This document shows positions 5,195 to 13,516 of a stretch of 24,722 nucleotides of DNA, one piece after another (the stretch's first letter is position 1; every line of letters begins with the position of its first letter). Both the position numbers and the translations under genes were made by a program. Source of the stretch: JANOAR01 sp031411235 (GTDB lineage: Bacteria > Verrucomicrobiota > Verrucomicrobiia > Verrucomicrobiales > Verrucomicrobiaceae); the NCBI GenBank assembly GCA_031411235.1, contig JANOAR010000304.1:1-24722 (forward strand), read 5' to 3'. A model generated the notes under the pieces. That model was given only the letters and a program-made list of their open reading frames with translations. It ran no database searches and was not told where the DNA came from.

Positions 5195-6679
5195 ATGCCA
5201 ACCAAGTCCCCCAAAGCCAAGCCCACCCGCGAACTCATCTTCGGCGACTTGTGGGAATTCGACCCAGCGCCGGAGACCGCTGAGCCAAAGCTCAGGAAGC
5301 GCTACGACCTCTTCATCAACGGCCAGTTCGTGGCGGCCAAGAGCGGTAAGACTTTCCCCAGCATCAACCCAGCGAACGAGCAGAAGCTCACCGACATCGC
5401 CGAGGCCAGTGCCGCAGATGTTGATGCTGCGTTTCAAGCGGCTGACAAAGCTTACCGCACCGTCTGGAGCAAGCTTCCGGGCCGTGAGCGGGGCAAGTAT
5501 CTGTATCGCATCGCGCGCCTGTTGCAGGACCGTGCGCGCGAGTTCGCGGTGGCCGAGACGCTGGATGGCGGCAAGCCGATCAAGGAGTCGCGCGACTTCG
5601 ATGTGCCCATGACCGCCGCGCATTTCTTCTATCACGCGGGTTGGGCGGACAAGCTGGAGTATGTAGCCCCAGGCCGCAGCGTGCAGCCGCTGGGCGTGGT
5701 GGGACAGGTCATCCCGTGGAACTTCCCCTTGCTCATGCTCGCGTGGAAAATCGCGCCTGCCATCGCGATGGGAAACACCGTGGTCATCAAGCCCGCCGAG
5801 ACCACCAGCATCACCGCCTTGAAGCTCGCCGAGATCTTCCAGGAAGCCGGACTGCCGCCCGGCGTGGTCAACATCGTCACTGGCGCGGGCGATGTCGGTG
5901 CTGCCGTGATGACGCATCCTTTGGCTGCCAAAGTCGCCTTCACCGGCAGCACGGAGGTGGGCAAGATCATCATGCGTTCGCTCGCGGGCACGGACAAGAA
6001 GATGACTCTCGAACTCGGTGGCAAGGCCGCCAACATCATCTTCGATGACGCGCCGCTGGATCAGGCCGTGGAAGGGATCGTCAACGGCATCTTCTTCAAC
6101 CAAGGCCACGTCTGCTGCGCAGGCTCGCGGCTGCTCGTTCAGGAGAGCATCGCCGACACCGTGCTGGCCAAGCTCAAGCGTCGCGTGCAGACACTGCGCG
6201 TGGGCGATCCGATGGACAAGAACACCGACCTCGGCGCGATCAACAGCAAGGAGCAGCTCACCCGCATCACCGAGCTGGTGAACGCTGGCGTGCAGGAAGG
6301 TGCCACGATGTTCCAGCCCGAGTGCAAGCTGCCGACCAAAGGCTTCTACTTCCGCCCCACCCTCTTCAGCGGCGTCAGCATGAGCCATCGCGTCGCGAGG
6401 GAAGAGATCTTCGGCCCCGTGCTCAGCATCCTCACCTTCCGCACGGTGGATGAAGCCATCGAGAAAGCCAACAACACCGCCTACGGCCTCAGCGCTGGTG
6501 TGTGGACTGATAAAGGCTCGCGCATTCTGAAGATGAGCACCGAGCTGAAAGCCGGCGTGGTCTGGGCCAACACGTATAACAAGTTCGATCCCACCTCGCC
6601 CTTTGGAGGTTACAAGGAGAGTGGCTTTGGCCGCGAGGGTGGTCGTCAGGGTCTGCTGGATTACTGTAAGCTTATCTAA
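5195..6679 (+). CDS. NAD(P)-dependent aldehyde dehydrogenase
   Basis: A 494-residue member of the ALDH superfamily, oxidising an aldehyde to a carboxylic acid with NAD(P). Visible are the cofactor-site stretch GQVIPWNFPLLMLAWKIAPA, VVIKPAE, the Rossmann loop FTGSTEVGK, the general base in LELGGKAAN (E273), the catalytic cysteine in NQGHVCCAGSR (C307), EEIFGPVL, and the C-terminal PFGGYKESGFGRE. The length is normal apart from an N-terminal extension of about 35 residues rich in K and P. The neighbourhood (deoC upstream) suggests acetaldehyde from deoxyribose as substrate, but the specificity cannot be read from sequence. The sulfatase gene begins 10 bp after its stop, so the two are probably co-transcribed. 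No clear Shine-Dalgarno precedes the ATG. Confidence 0.93.
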   Translation: MPTKSPKAKPTRELIFGDLWEFDPAPETAEPKLRKRYDLFINGQFVAAKSGKTFPSINPANEQKLTDIAEASAADVDAAFQAADKAYRTVWSKLPGRERGKYLYRIARLLQDRAREFAVAETLDGGKPIKESRDFDVPMTAAHFFYHAGWADKLEYVAPGRSVQPLGVVGQVIPWNFPLLMLAWKIAPAIAMGNTVVIKPAETTSITALKLAEIFQEAGLPPGVVNIVTGAGDVGAAVMTHPLAAKVAFTGSTEVGKIIMRSLAGTDKKMTLELGGKAANIIFDDAPLDQAVEGIVNGIFFNQGHVCCAGSRLLVQESIADTVLAKLKRRVQTLRVGDPMDKNTDLGAINSKEQLTRITELVNAGVQEGATMFQPECKLPTKGFYFRPTLFSGVSMSHRVAREEIFGPVLSILTFRTVDEAIEKANNTAYGLSAGVWTDKGSRILKMSTELKAGVVWANTYNKFDPTSPFGGYKESGFGREGGRQGLLDYCKLI

Positions 6680-6689
6680 CTCTTGCACT

Positions 6690-8171
6690 ATGCCTCAACT
6701 CATGAAGCGCCTCATCGCCACCCTCCTCCTCCTCATCAACGCCATCGCTCACGCGAAGCAGCCCAACGTCCTCTTCATCCTCTGCGATGACCTCCGCCCC
6801 CAAGGCCTCGGTTGTTACGGCAGCGAGCACGTCAAGACGCCGAACATCGACGCCCTCGCCAAGGAAGGCGTGCGCTTCGTCAACGGCTTCTGCACCACCT
6901 CGCTGTGCTCGCCCAGCCGCGCCTCCATCCTCAGCGGTGTGTATGCGCACAAGCATGGCGTGACCAACAATTTCACCGAATATCCCGAGTCCATGCAGAG
7001 CTTCCCCGGCATGTTGCAGCAGGCGGGTTATGCCACGGCTTACATCGGCAAGTATCACATGGGCGAGGACAACGACGAGCCGCGCAAGGGCTTCGACTGG
7101 TTCGTCACGCACAAGGGCCAGGGCAAATACTTCGACACGGAATGGGCCTTCAACGGCACCAAGCGCGAGGTCATCAAAGGCTACTACACCACCGTCGTCA
7201 CCGACCTCACGCTTGACTGGCTGAAGCGCGATCACGGTGGCAAACCTTGGTGCATGTTCCTCGGCCACAAGGCCCCGCATAGCTTCTACACACCTGAGCC
7301 CAAGTATGAGCACAGCTTTGACAGCGTGCGCGTGCCGTATCCCGACACCGCCTTCCATCTGGATGATAAACCCGCATGGATCACCGACCGCCTCCGCACC
7401 TGGCACGGCATCTACGGCCCGCTGTTTGAGTGGCGGAAGGTCTTCCCCAACGACAAACCCGAGGCTGTGAAGGACTTCGAGAACATGGTCCACGGCTACT
7501 GGGGCACGATCCTCAGTGTCGATGACAGCGTCGCCCGCCTGCGCTCCTGGCTAGAGGAAACCCAGCAACTCGACAATACCATCATCGTCTTCATGGGTGA
7601 CAACGGCTTGCTCGAAGGCGAGCAGGGCATGGTCGATAAACGCACCGCCCACGAGCCCTGCCTGCGCATCCCCATCGTCGTCCGCTACCCAGCGCTGACC
7701 AAGCAAGCCAAGGCCATCAAGCAGCAAGTCCTCACCGAAGACATGGCCCCCAGTTTGCTCGAACTCTGTGGTGCCAAAGCGCTACCCGACATCGACGGAC
7801 GAAGCTGGGTGAAGCTCGTGCAGCAAGGCGACGACGGCTGGCGCAAGAGTTGGCTCTACCATTACAACTACGAAAAGCAGTTCCCCTACACCCCCAACGT
7901 CCGCGCTGTGCGCACCGACGATTGGAAATACATCCACTACCCCCACGGCGACGGTAGCCCGGACAAGCACTTGGCAGAACTCTACGACCTGAAGAACGAT
8001 CCCGGCGAAACCAAGAACCTGATCAAAGCTCCCGCCCATGCCGCGAAGGTCGAAGAGATGAAAGCCGAGCTGGTGAAGGTGCTGGCAGGCGTGGGCTTGA
8101 ACGCCACGAACGACAAGATGCCGCTCGACGATGGCATCAAGCAAGGGCTGCCGGATCAGAAGATTCGGTAA
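6690..8171 (+). CDS. Exported type I sulfatase (arylsulfatase / alkaline phosphatase fold)
   Basis: A 493-residue protein. A signal peptide is evident (MKRLIATLLLLINAIAHA, probable cleavage after AHA). It is followed by the S1 sulfatase core: metal ligands in NVLFILCDDLRPQGLGCYG, the formylglycine motif C-S-P-S-R with C73 as the residue to be oxidised, GKYHMG, and HKAPHSFYTPEP. Near the C-terminal half is FMGDNGLLEGEQGMVDKRT. Members hydrolyse sulfate esters, in this group typically of sulfated polysaccharides or iduronate-type sugars; the substrate cannot be named. Start at 6690; a second ATG at 6702 (MKRLIA) is equally possible. Activation needs a formylglycine-generating enzyme, and the SUMF1-domain gene in this window is not a good candidate. 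It probably shares a transcript with the upstream aldehyde dehydrogenase. Confidence 0.93.
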   Translation: MPQLMKRLIATLLLLINAIAHAKQPNVLFILCDDLRPQGLGCYGSEHVKTPNIDALAKEGVRFVNGFCTTSLCSPSRASILSGVYAHKHGVTNNFTEYPESMQSFPGMLQQAGYATAYIGKYHMGEDNDEPRKGFDWFVTHKGQGKYFDTEWAFNGTKREVIKGYYTTVVTDLTLDWLKRDHGGKPWCMFLGHKAPHSFYTPEPKYEHSFDSVRVPYPDTAFHLDDKPAWITDRLRTWHGIYGPLFEWRKVFPNDKPEAVKDFENMVHGYWGTILSVDDSVARLRSWLEETQQLDNTIIVFMGDNGLLEGEQGMVDKRTAHEPCLRIPIVVRYPALTKQAKAIKQQVLTEDMAPSLLELCGAKALPDIDGRSWVKLVQQGDDGWRKSWLYHYNYEKQFPYTPNVRAVRTDDWKYIHYPHGDGSPDKHLAELYDLKNDPGETKNLIKAPAHAAKVEEMKAELVKVLAGVGLNATNDKMPLDDGIKQGLPDQKIR

Positions 8172-8174
8172 ACC

Positions 8175-8332
8175 CGAACGCCGCGATTCAGCGGTGGCTA
8201 GCTTTGCCAAGGCTTGAGTCTCGGGCGGTTTGGCGACGGCGGGAATGTATTGGAAAATACCGAGCCTGCCGTCGCCGAACCGCATCTGGCCATGGGTTGG
8301 TGAAGATAGCCACCGATCAATCGCGGCGTTCG
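8175..8332. repeat. 158-bp symmetric palindrome between convergent genes
   Basis: The outer arms CGAACGCCGCGATT (8175-8188) and the complement of 8319-8332 match perfectly. They continue with CGGTGGCTA on both sides, then a looser stretch, then GCGGTT-GGCGACGGC (one mismatch) at 8225-8241 and 8267-8282, and a central GTAT-N6-ATAC. The midpoint of every arm falls at 8253.5, so this is one long folded unit and not separate hairpins. It lies 4 bp after the sulfatase stop and may also serve as a bidirectional terminator, although there is no T-run. It could be a MITE-like or REP-type element. Confidence 0.75.
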
Positions 8333-8403
8333 AGGTAAAGCAATTTGAATTGCTCCAGATGCCTGCTCAACTCATCCCGCATCTCGCTGCTGCTGATGGA
8401 CAC
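8317..8403 (-). other. Possible small ORF or gene remnant downstream of enzyme I
   Basis: On the minus strand after the enzyme I stop, a frame with codon-like composition reads GTG-initiated SISSSEMRDELSRHLEQFKL then LYLERRD and a TGA (28 residues; an internal ATG would give 21). It is amphipathic and ends inside the 158-bp palindrome. It could be a small protein, the tail of a degraded gene, or chance. I do not recognise it. Confidence 0.2.
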
Positions 8404-8439
8404 GGCGCAGGCCTCTGGTGAGTCGTGTGTGTTTCAGAC

Positions 8440-10203
8440 TCACCCGAGTAGATCGCCGTGGCAGCGCTCGGCGATGACGCGGCTGCGCTGGCGGATTTCA
8501 TCGGGGTTGCTGAGGCTCATGACTTCATCGGCAAGTAGCAAGCACTCGGCTTCATTGAGCTGGCGAATGGCTTGCTTCAGGCGCGGCACCTGTCCGCAGG
8601 AGACGCTCAACTCATCGAGCCCGAGGCCTACGAGCAGCGGCGTCAGAGCGATGTCGCCCGCCATCTCGCCGCACATACAGACACGCACACCTGCTTTTTT
8701 ACCTGCCTCCACGACGGTGCGGATGAGGCGCAGCACACCGGGGTGCGTGCTCTGGTAGAGGTCGGCGACACGCTCGTTGAGCCGATCGACCGCGAGGCTG
8801 TACTGGATGAGGTCATTGGTGCCGAGGCTCAAGAAATCGACCTCCGGCGCGATGAGGTCTGCGATGACGGCGGCGCTGGGAATCTCGATCATCGCACCGA
8901 CTTCGATCTTCTCTGGCAGCACGAGGCCTTCGGCTTCCAACTCGGCGCGGCATTCGGCGAGTACGGCCTTGGCATCGACCACCTCGCTCACGCTGGCGAC
9001 CATGGGGAACATGATGCCGATGGGGCCGTGGCATGACGCACGCAGGAGTGCTCGGAGCTGGCGCTTGAAAAATTCGGGCCTTCCTAGCGACACTCGAATG
9101 CCACGCCAGCCGAGGAAAGGATTGGGCTCGGGCTCGGCAGCGAGCCGAGGGTCGAGCTTGTCGCCACCCAGGTCGAGCGTGCGGAAGATGACCAGCCGTG
9201 GAGCCAGTTCACACACCACTTTTACATACAGCTCGGTGAGTGTGGTCTCGCTTGCGTCGGGGTCTTCGAGATAGACGAACTCGGTGCGGAATAAGCCCAC
9301 CTCCTCGGCTCCACTGGCGCTGATGTATTCCAACTCGTCGATGAATTCGCCATTCGCACCGATGCGAATGGTGCGGCCATCAAGTGTGGTCGCAGGCAGT
9401 TGGGCGCAGGCTTGGAGTAGGTCGTCCTGGGCATCGGTCTTGGCTTCGACTTGCTTGTAGCGGGCGATGGTCTCTTCACTCGGATGCTGTATCAGCAGGC
9501 CTTCCGAGCCGTCGAGCAGCACTGTCTCGCCTGAGTAAACCTCATCACACAGCCCATGCAATCGCACCACGGCGGGCAGGCCCAGTGAGCGGGCGATGAT
9601 CGCCGCGTGGGAGTTGGTGCTGCCCGTTTCGATGGCGAAGCCGACGACCTTACTGCGGTCGAGCTGCACGGTGTCGGAGGGCGTGAGGTCGTGGGCGACG
9701 ATGATGACGGGCTGGTCGAAGTGCAGCTCGGCACGCTGCTCGCCCCGCAGATGGCGCATGACGCGCTGGGTGACATCTTTGATGTCGATGAAGCGCTCGC
9801 GCAAATACGGATCATCCACCCCGCGCAGTGCCTCCATGTGGCGGCGCATGAGTTTATAGTACACGGCATCGGCACCTTGGCGCTTATTGCGCACGGTCTT
9901 GCGCACATGATCGAGCACGCTCACGTCTTCCAAAATCATGAGATGGGTCTCAAAAATTTCGCTCTGACTTCCGTTGTCGGCAGCCTCTAGCGTGCGCTGC
10001 AAGGCACGGATCTCCTTCTTGGTGGCGGCGAGCGCATCATCCAAGTGAGCGAGTTCCCACTCGACTTCCTCTTCCTGAATGGTGACGACCGCAGGTTCAT
10101 CGAAGTCATCCTTCAAGACATGGACGACGGCGGTAGCGACACCGTGGGAGACAGGCGTGCCACGCCAGATGCGATCTTGGGTTGCGGGAGGAGGCGGTTG
10201 CAT
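8440..10203 (-). CDS. ptsI: Phosphoenolpyruvate-protein phosphotransferase (PTS enzyme I)
   Basis: A 587-residue protein, the normal length for enzyme I. It takes phosphate from PEP onto a histidine and passes it to HPr. Domains in order: an N-terminal HPr-binding helical domain (about 30-150), the phosphohistidine domain with ETGSTNSHAAIIARSLGLPA (H199 phosphorylated), and the PEP-binding TIM barrel with FRTEF, RTLDLGGDK, GWRGIR, SLGTNDLIQYSLAVDR and the active-site cysteine motif CMCGEMAGD. There is no GAF domain, so it is PtsI rather than the nitrogen-PTS PtsP. The start at 10203 (MQPPPPATQDRIWRGTPVS) is chosen because the family begins near the RGTPVSHG segment; the frame extends to 10269 without family-like sequence. 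No HPr or EII gene is nearby, which suggests a regulatory or split PTS. It is divergent from the histidine kinase. Confidence 0.95.
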   Translation of the reverse strand: MQPPPPATQDRIWRGTPVSHGVATAVVHVLKDDFDEPAVVTIQEEEVEWELAHLDDALAATKKEIRALQRTLEAADNGSQSEIFETHLMILEDVSVLDHVRKTVRNKRQGADAVYYKLMRRHMEALRGVDDPYLRERFIDIKDVTQRVMRHLRGEQRAELHFDQPVIIVAHDLTPSDTVQLDRSKVVGFAIETGSTNSHAAIIARSLGLPAVVRLHGLCDEVYSGETVLLDGSEGLLIQHPSEETIARYKQVEAKTDAQDDLLQACAQLPATTLDGRTIRIGANGEFIDELEYISASGAEEVGLFRTEFVYLEDPDASETTLTELYVKVVCELAPRLVIFRTLDLGGDKLDPRLAAEPEPNPFLGWRGIRVSLGRPEFFKRQLRALLRASCHGPIGIMFPMVASVSEVVDAKAVLAECRAELEAEGLVLPEKIEVGAMIEIPSAAVIADLIAPEVDFLSLGTNDLIQYSLAVDRLNERVADLYQSTHPGVLRLIRTVVEAGKKAGVRVCMCGEMAGDIALTPLLVGLGLDELSVSCGQVPRLKQAIRQLNEAECLLLADEVMSLSNPDEIRQRSRVIAERCHGDLLG

Positions 10204-10334
10204 GGAGGAGGCTGCATTCTTCCCGTGGGATGGGCAGTGCGTCAATGCAGAGCATCGGTGGGAATCCAAATGACGAATGGCGAATGACGCCCGTTAGAGT
10301 TTCTTCATCCGTCATTCTGATTTGCTCCTCCCTC
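10204..10334. promoter_or_regulatory. Divergent intergenic region with direct and inverted short repeats
   Basis: 131 bp between the enzyme I and histidine kinase starts must hold both promoters. I could not assign confident -35/-10 boxes. It contains GACGAATGGCGAATGACG (10272-10289), a tandem of GAATG-type units, with a partly complementary GTCATTCTGATTTG downstream (10311-10324). This is a small repeat-like hairpin rather than an obvious operator. Confidence 0.35.
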
Positions 10335-11708
10335 ATGCTCCTCCCTCGTTTCTCCAGCCTTTCCACTCGCTTTGGCATTACCTTCCTGGCCTATGTGCTG
10401 GTGGGCAGTGCCTTATTATTGGGCTGGTTGTGGCAGCGCGAGCAGCGCCAGTCCGCCGCCGTCTTTGCGACCTTGGCTAGCGCTGATGCGGACTTCATTC
10501 GCGAGATGCGGCTGCCGCGCAGCGCTCGGCTGGCGGAAGATGTGGGCAGGTTGCTGAAGATGCAGGTTTATTTCCGTGACCAAGCCCGCAGCCTTATCCC
10601 CGTGCCTGCTGAGGCACTTTTGGTGCCGCTGGCCGACTTGCCCGTTTCCAGGCCTCCCTTTCGAGTCAACGACAACGAGGAGGCCATCGCCTTGCGGTTG
10701 GATGCGCTGCACGATGTAGTCTTCGTGCGCGACACGCCGTCCAGCATTTCTTCGCTGCAACAGCCGGAGAACTGGGCTGCGCTGGGAGCCTTCGCGCTGC
10801 TCTCGCTGGGGCTCGCTCTCGGGCTCTCTCGCACCGTTGTGCGGCCCATTCAGGCGCTCACGCAACGGCTTCCTGGCTTCTTCGATGCGGCTGCTACGCT
10901 ACCTGCCAACCATGCCTCGAACCCACTGCCCGAGTCGCTGCGTCACGATGAAATCGGCCAGCTTGCGTGTGCCCTTGGCGATGCTCGCAGCCAGCTCGCC
11001 AGGGAGCGCGAACGCCGAGCCAACAGCGAGCGACTTGCCCTGCTGAGCCGTATGGCGACGGGGCTCGCGCATGAGATAAAAAACCCTGTCGCTGGCATCA
11101 CAATGCATGCGCAACTGCTCGCCAGTAGCCCACTAGACGCCCATGCTGCCGAGGGCTTGCAGCACATACTGGCGAGTGCAAGCGAAGTGGATGGACTGGT
11201 GAACCAATGGCTCTTCCTGGCTCGCCCATCGCCACCTGCGATGACCACGCTGGATCTGCGAGAGGTGCTCCAGCAAACACTGAACGCCCTAACCTCACAG
11301 GCCCAGCATGCGCAGGTAGAACTCGTCGCTGAGCTGCCTGAGGAGGTCTTGCTTTGGATCAAAGGCGACCGTGCTCGCCTCGGCCAAGTGCTGCGCAACC
11401 TCATCCTGAATGCCGTGCAAGCGATGAGCCGCAGCGGCGGCACATTACGCATTGGGGCTGCGATGGCGGGGGACGCTCGCGCTCCTCTCCTGCGCCTCAG
11501 CTTTTTCGACTCTGGTCCCGGCTTCACGCCCGACGCGCTGGCCCATGCCCAGGATCTCTTTTTTAGCGAGCGCGAGGGTGGCATGGGCGTGGGGCTCAGC
11601 GTCGCCACCGAGATCATTGCGGCACACGATGGCACGCTGCATCTGGCTAACACTGAGCCTCACGGCGCTTGCGTCACGCTGCTTCTGCCGCAGGCACCTT
11701 CGCCGTAA
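10335..11708 (+). CDS. Membrane sensor histidine kinase (HAMP-HisKA-HATPase)
   Basis: A 457-residue protein. Layout: TM1 at about residues 14-33 (FLAYVLVGSALLLGWLW), a small extracytoplasmic domain of about 110 residues, TM2 at about 146-165 (ALGAFALLSLGLALGL), then a HAMP-like linker beginning SRTVVRPIQ. The HisKA H-box is MATGLAHEIKNPVAGI with H246 as the phospho-acceptor. The ATPase N box is LRNLILNAVQAM, with G boxes FDSGPGF and GGMGVGLSVATEIIAAHDG. All kinase motifs are intact. The start at 10335 (MLLPRFSSLS) places TM1 near the N-terminus; the longer frame to 10182 overlaps the divergent gene. No response regulator lies alongside, so the partner is elsewhere. The signal cannot be inferred. 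Confidence 0.93.
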   Translation: MLLPRFSSLSTRFGITFLAYVLVGSALLLGWLWQREQRQSAAVFATLASADADFIREMRLPRSARLAEDVGRLLKMQVYFRDQARSLIPVPAEALLVPLADLPVSRPPFRVNDNEEAIALRLDALHDVVFVRDTPSSISSLQQPENWAALGAFALLSLGLALGLSRTVVRPIQALTQRLPGFFDAAATLPANHASNPLPESLRHDEIGQLACALGDARSQLARERERRANSERLALLSRMATGLAHEIKNPVAGITMHAQLLASSPLDAHAAEGLQHILASASEVDGLVNQWLFLARPSPPAMTTLDLREVLQQTLNALTSQAQHAQVELVAELPEEVLLWIKGDRARLGQVLRNLILNAVQAMSRSGGTLRIGAAMAGDARAPLLRLSFFDSGPGFTPDALAHAQDLFFSEREGGMGVGLSVATEIIAAHDGTLHLANTEPHGACVTLLLPQAPSP

Positions 11709-11764
11709 AGATAAGCCCTCGCCGCTGAGTATTTCCCAAGCCGCATTCATCCTTTATTATCTCC

Positions 11765-12847
11765 ATGCCCCAGCCACTCATCTTCGACTGCCATTTGGAT
11801 CTCAGCCTCAATGGCTTGGAGTACAACCGCGATTTGCGCCTTCCCGTGCATGAAATACGTCGCCGCGAGGTCGGTATGACCGATCTGAAAGGACGAGCTG
11901 CGGGCACCACGGCCTTTCCAGAGATGCGCCTGGCACGGCTAGGCATCTGTGTCGCGACCCAGCTCGCGGGTTGCATGAAAGGGCCGCGCCCCATCGCGGG
12001 CTGGATGTCGCCAGAGCAGGCGTGGGCGCAGACGCAGGGCCAGCTCGCATGGTATCGAGCGCTCGAAGATGACGGCCAGATGCGGCAGATTTTTAATCGT
12101 CGAGATTTGGCAGCCGCCATCGCGCTATGGACGAATGGCGAGCCTGATGACCACAAGCCGATCTGCTATGTGCTGAGCCTCGAAGGAGCAGACAGCATCC
12201 GCACCATCGGCCACCTGGAGCGAGCCTGGCGGCAAGGTCTGCGGGCGATGGGGCCAGCGCATTACGGCGTCTGTCGCTACGCCCTGGGGCATGATCAAGT
12301 CGGCGGGCTCAGCGCTGTGGGCCATGAGCTGGTGCGCGAGATGGATCGCTTGGGCATGATCCTCGATGTCACGCATCTATCGGATGGCTGCTTCTGGGAT
12401 GCGCTGAAGATTTTCAACGGCCCGGTATGGGCGAGCCACAGCAACTGCCGTGCGCTGGTGCCAGATCCCCGGCAGTTCGCGGATGAGCAGTTGCGGGCCA
12501 TCATTGAGCGTGGCGGCGTCATCGGTGCGGCTCTCGACGCGTGGATGATGATCCCTGGCTGGGTGCGTGGCCAGACGACACCGCAGTCCAGCGGGCTACA
12601 ACTGGAGGTCATCTGCGACCACATCGACCACGTCTGCCAGCTCGCGGGCAATGCCTTGCACTGCGGCATCGGCACCGACCTCGATGGCGGCTACGGCATC
12701 GAGCAAGTGCCGCAAGACCTCGACACCATTGCTGACCTCGCCCGCATCCCCGCCATGCTGGAGAGCCGTGGGTATAGCCGCGAGGATGTGAACCATATCA
12801 TGCACGGCAACTATTTGCGGCTATTGGGGAAGGCACTGCCGGAGTAA
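11765..12847 (+). CDS. Metal-dependent dipeptidase, peptidase family M19
   Basis: A 360-residue protein of the membrane (renal) dipeptidase family M19, a binuclear zinc TIM-barrel enzyme that hydrolyses dipeptides, often including D-amino-acid or dehydro-type substrates. Metal-site motifs appear in order: H10-x-D12 in FDCHLDLS, the bridging glutamate in LSLEGADSI, DVTHLSD, WASHSNCRALV, and GTDLDGGYG with the catalytic aspartate. There is no signal peptide or lipobox, so it is predicted cytoplasmic. Length is slightly below the usual 370-400. It follows the kinase by 56 bp on the same strand and may share its transcript. The physiological substrate is unknown. Confidence 0.9.
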   Translation: MPQPLIFDCHLDLSLNGLEYNRDLRLPVHEIRRREVGMTDLKGRAAGTTAFPEMRLARLGICVATQLAGCMKGPRPIAGWMSPEQAWAQTQGQLAWYRALEDDGQMRQIFNRRDLAAAIALWTNGEPDDHKPICYVLSLEGADSIRTIGHLERAWRQGLRAMGPAHYGVCRYALGHDQVGGLSAVGHELVREMDRLGMILDVTHLSDGCFWDALKIFNGPVWASHSNCRALVPDPRQFADEQLRAIIERGGVIGAALDAWMMIPGWVRGQTTPQSSGLQLEVICDHIDHVCQLAGNALHCGIGTDLDGGYGIEQVPQDLDTIADLARIPAMLESRGYSREDVNHIMHGNYLRLLGKALPE

Positions 12848-12850
12848 ATT

Positions 12851-12960
12851 ATGAATGATGAGTGATGAATGATGAATCATTAGAGAGTAGCAAGACAAGC
12901 ATCATCCCAACCGCCTCATCCGCGCCTGGCATTCATCACTCATCATTCATCACTCATCAT
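12851..12960. repeat. Inverted repeat of GATGAATGATGAGT-type units
   Basis: The left arm (12855-12875) contains ATGATGAGTGATGAATGATGA, and the right arm (12940-12960) is its reverse complement, with about 64 nt between. Both arms are themselves tandem 7-8 nt near-repeats. The structure fills most of the 120-bp gap between the dipeptidase and Nudix genes. It may act as a transcript end or be a small repeat insertion. No T-run follows. Confidence 0.65.
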
Positions 12961-12967
12961 TTTCGCA

Positions 12968-13453
12968 ATGCCCACCGACTGGAACCACTGGCAACCGACG
13001 TGCCGAGCTACCTTGATGTTTATCGTCGATGAAGCCGAGCGCCGTGTGCTGCTCATTCGCAAAAAGCGCGGACTCGGTGCGGGCAAGATCAATGGCCCCG
13101 GTGGCAAGCAAGATCCTGGCGAGACCGAGCTGGAATGTGCCGTGCGAGAGACGCAGGAGGAGCTAGGCGTGACAGCGCTGGATGCGGTGAAACACGGCGA
13201 ACTGTGGTTTCAGTTCACCGATGGGCTGGCGATGGATGTCGGTGTGTACCGCGCCACTCGCTGGGAGGGCGAAGCCATCGAGACGCCTGAAGCCCTGCCC
13301 CTATGGACCTCGCTCGATGCGCTGCCCCTGCATGAAATGTGGGCCGATGACCACTTTTGGCTGCGCGAAGTCGTCGTCGAGAAGAAGCATGTCCGAGGCC
13401 GCTTCGACTTCGACGGCGAGACGATGACCAGCAACGAAGTCCTCTGGCTTTGA
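12968..13453 (+). CDS. Nudix hydrolase, MutT/MTH1-like
   Basis: A 161-residue protein. The Nudix box is complete: GGKQDPGETELECAVRETQE followed by ELGV fits G-x5-E-x7-R-E-x-x-E-E-x-G-(L/V), including the metal-binding REtqEE. Just upstream, KKRGLGAGKINGPGGK closely resembles the substrate-pocket segment of MTH1-type 8-oxo-dGTP diphosphatases (KKRGFGAGRWNGFGGK in animals). A role in sanitising oxidised purine nucleotides is therefore likely, although nucleotide preference needs assay. The C-terminal half (MWADDHFWL, FDFDGETMTSNEVLWL) also follows the MTH1 pattern. Length is normal. The protein is cytoplasmic. Confidence 0.88.
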   Translation: MPTDWNHWQPTCRATLMFIVDEAERRVLLIRKKRGLGAGKINGPGGKQDPGETELECAVRETQEELGVTALDAVKHGELWFQFTDGLAMDVGVYRATRWEGEAIETPEALPLWTSLDALPLHEMWADDHFWLREVVVEKKHVRGRFDFDGETMTSNEVLWL

Positions 13454-13470
13454 GCCCTGATGGGCTCAAA
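13449..13470. terminator. Short hairpin at the end of the Nudix gene
   Basis: TTTGAGCCC-TGAT-GGGCTCAAA is a perfect 9-bp stem with a 4-nt loop that includes the TGA stop codon. It lies between two convergent genes. The stem's own A/T base pairs give short T-stretches, but no real U-tract follows on either strand, so termination is plausible rather than clear. Confidence 0.4.
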
Positions 13471-13516
13471 CTTTGCGAGCCTCTTCAGGAACGTAGGAGT
13501 GGGAAAGCGGGATGCT

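Noticed and set aside
5162..6688. A 508-codon minus-strand open frame antisense to the aldehyde dehydrogenase
   Set aside because: It mirrors a gene with all ALDH catalytic motifs. The translation is histidine/glycine/aspartate-rich with no recognisable domain, as expected from GC-rich third positions on the opposite strand.
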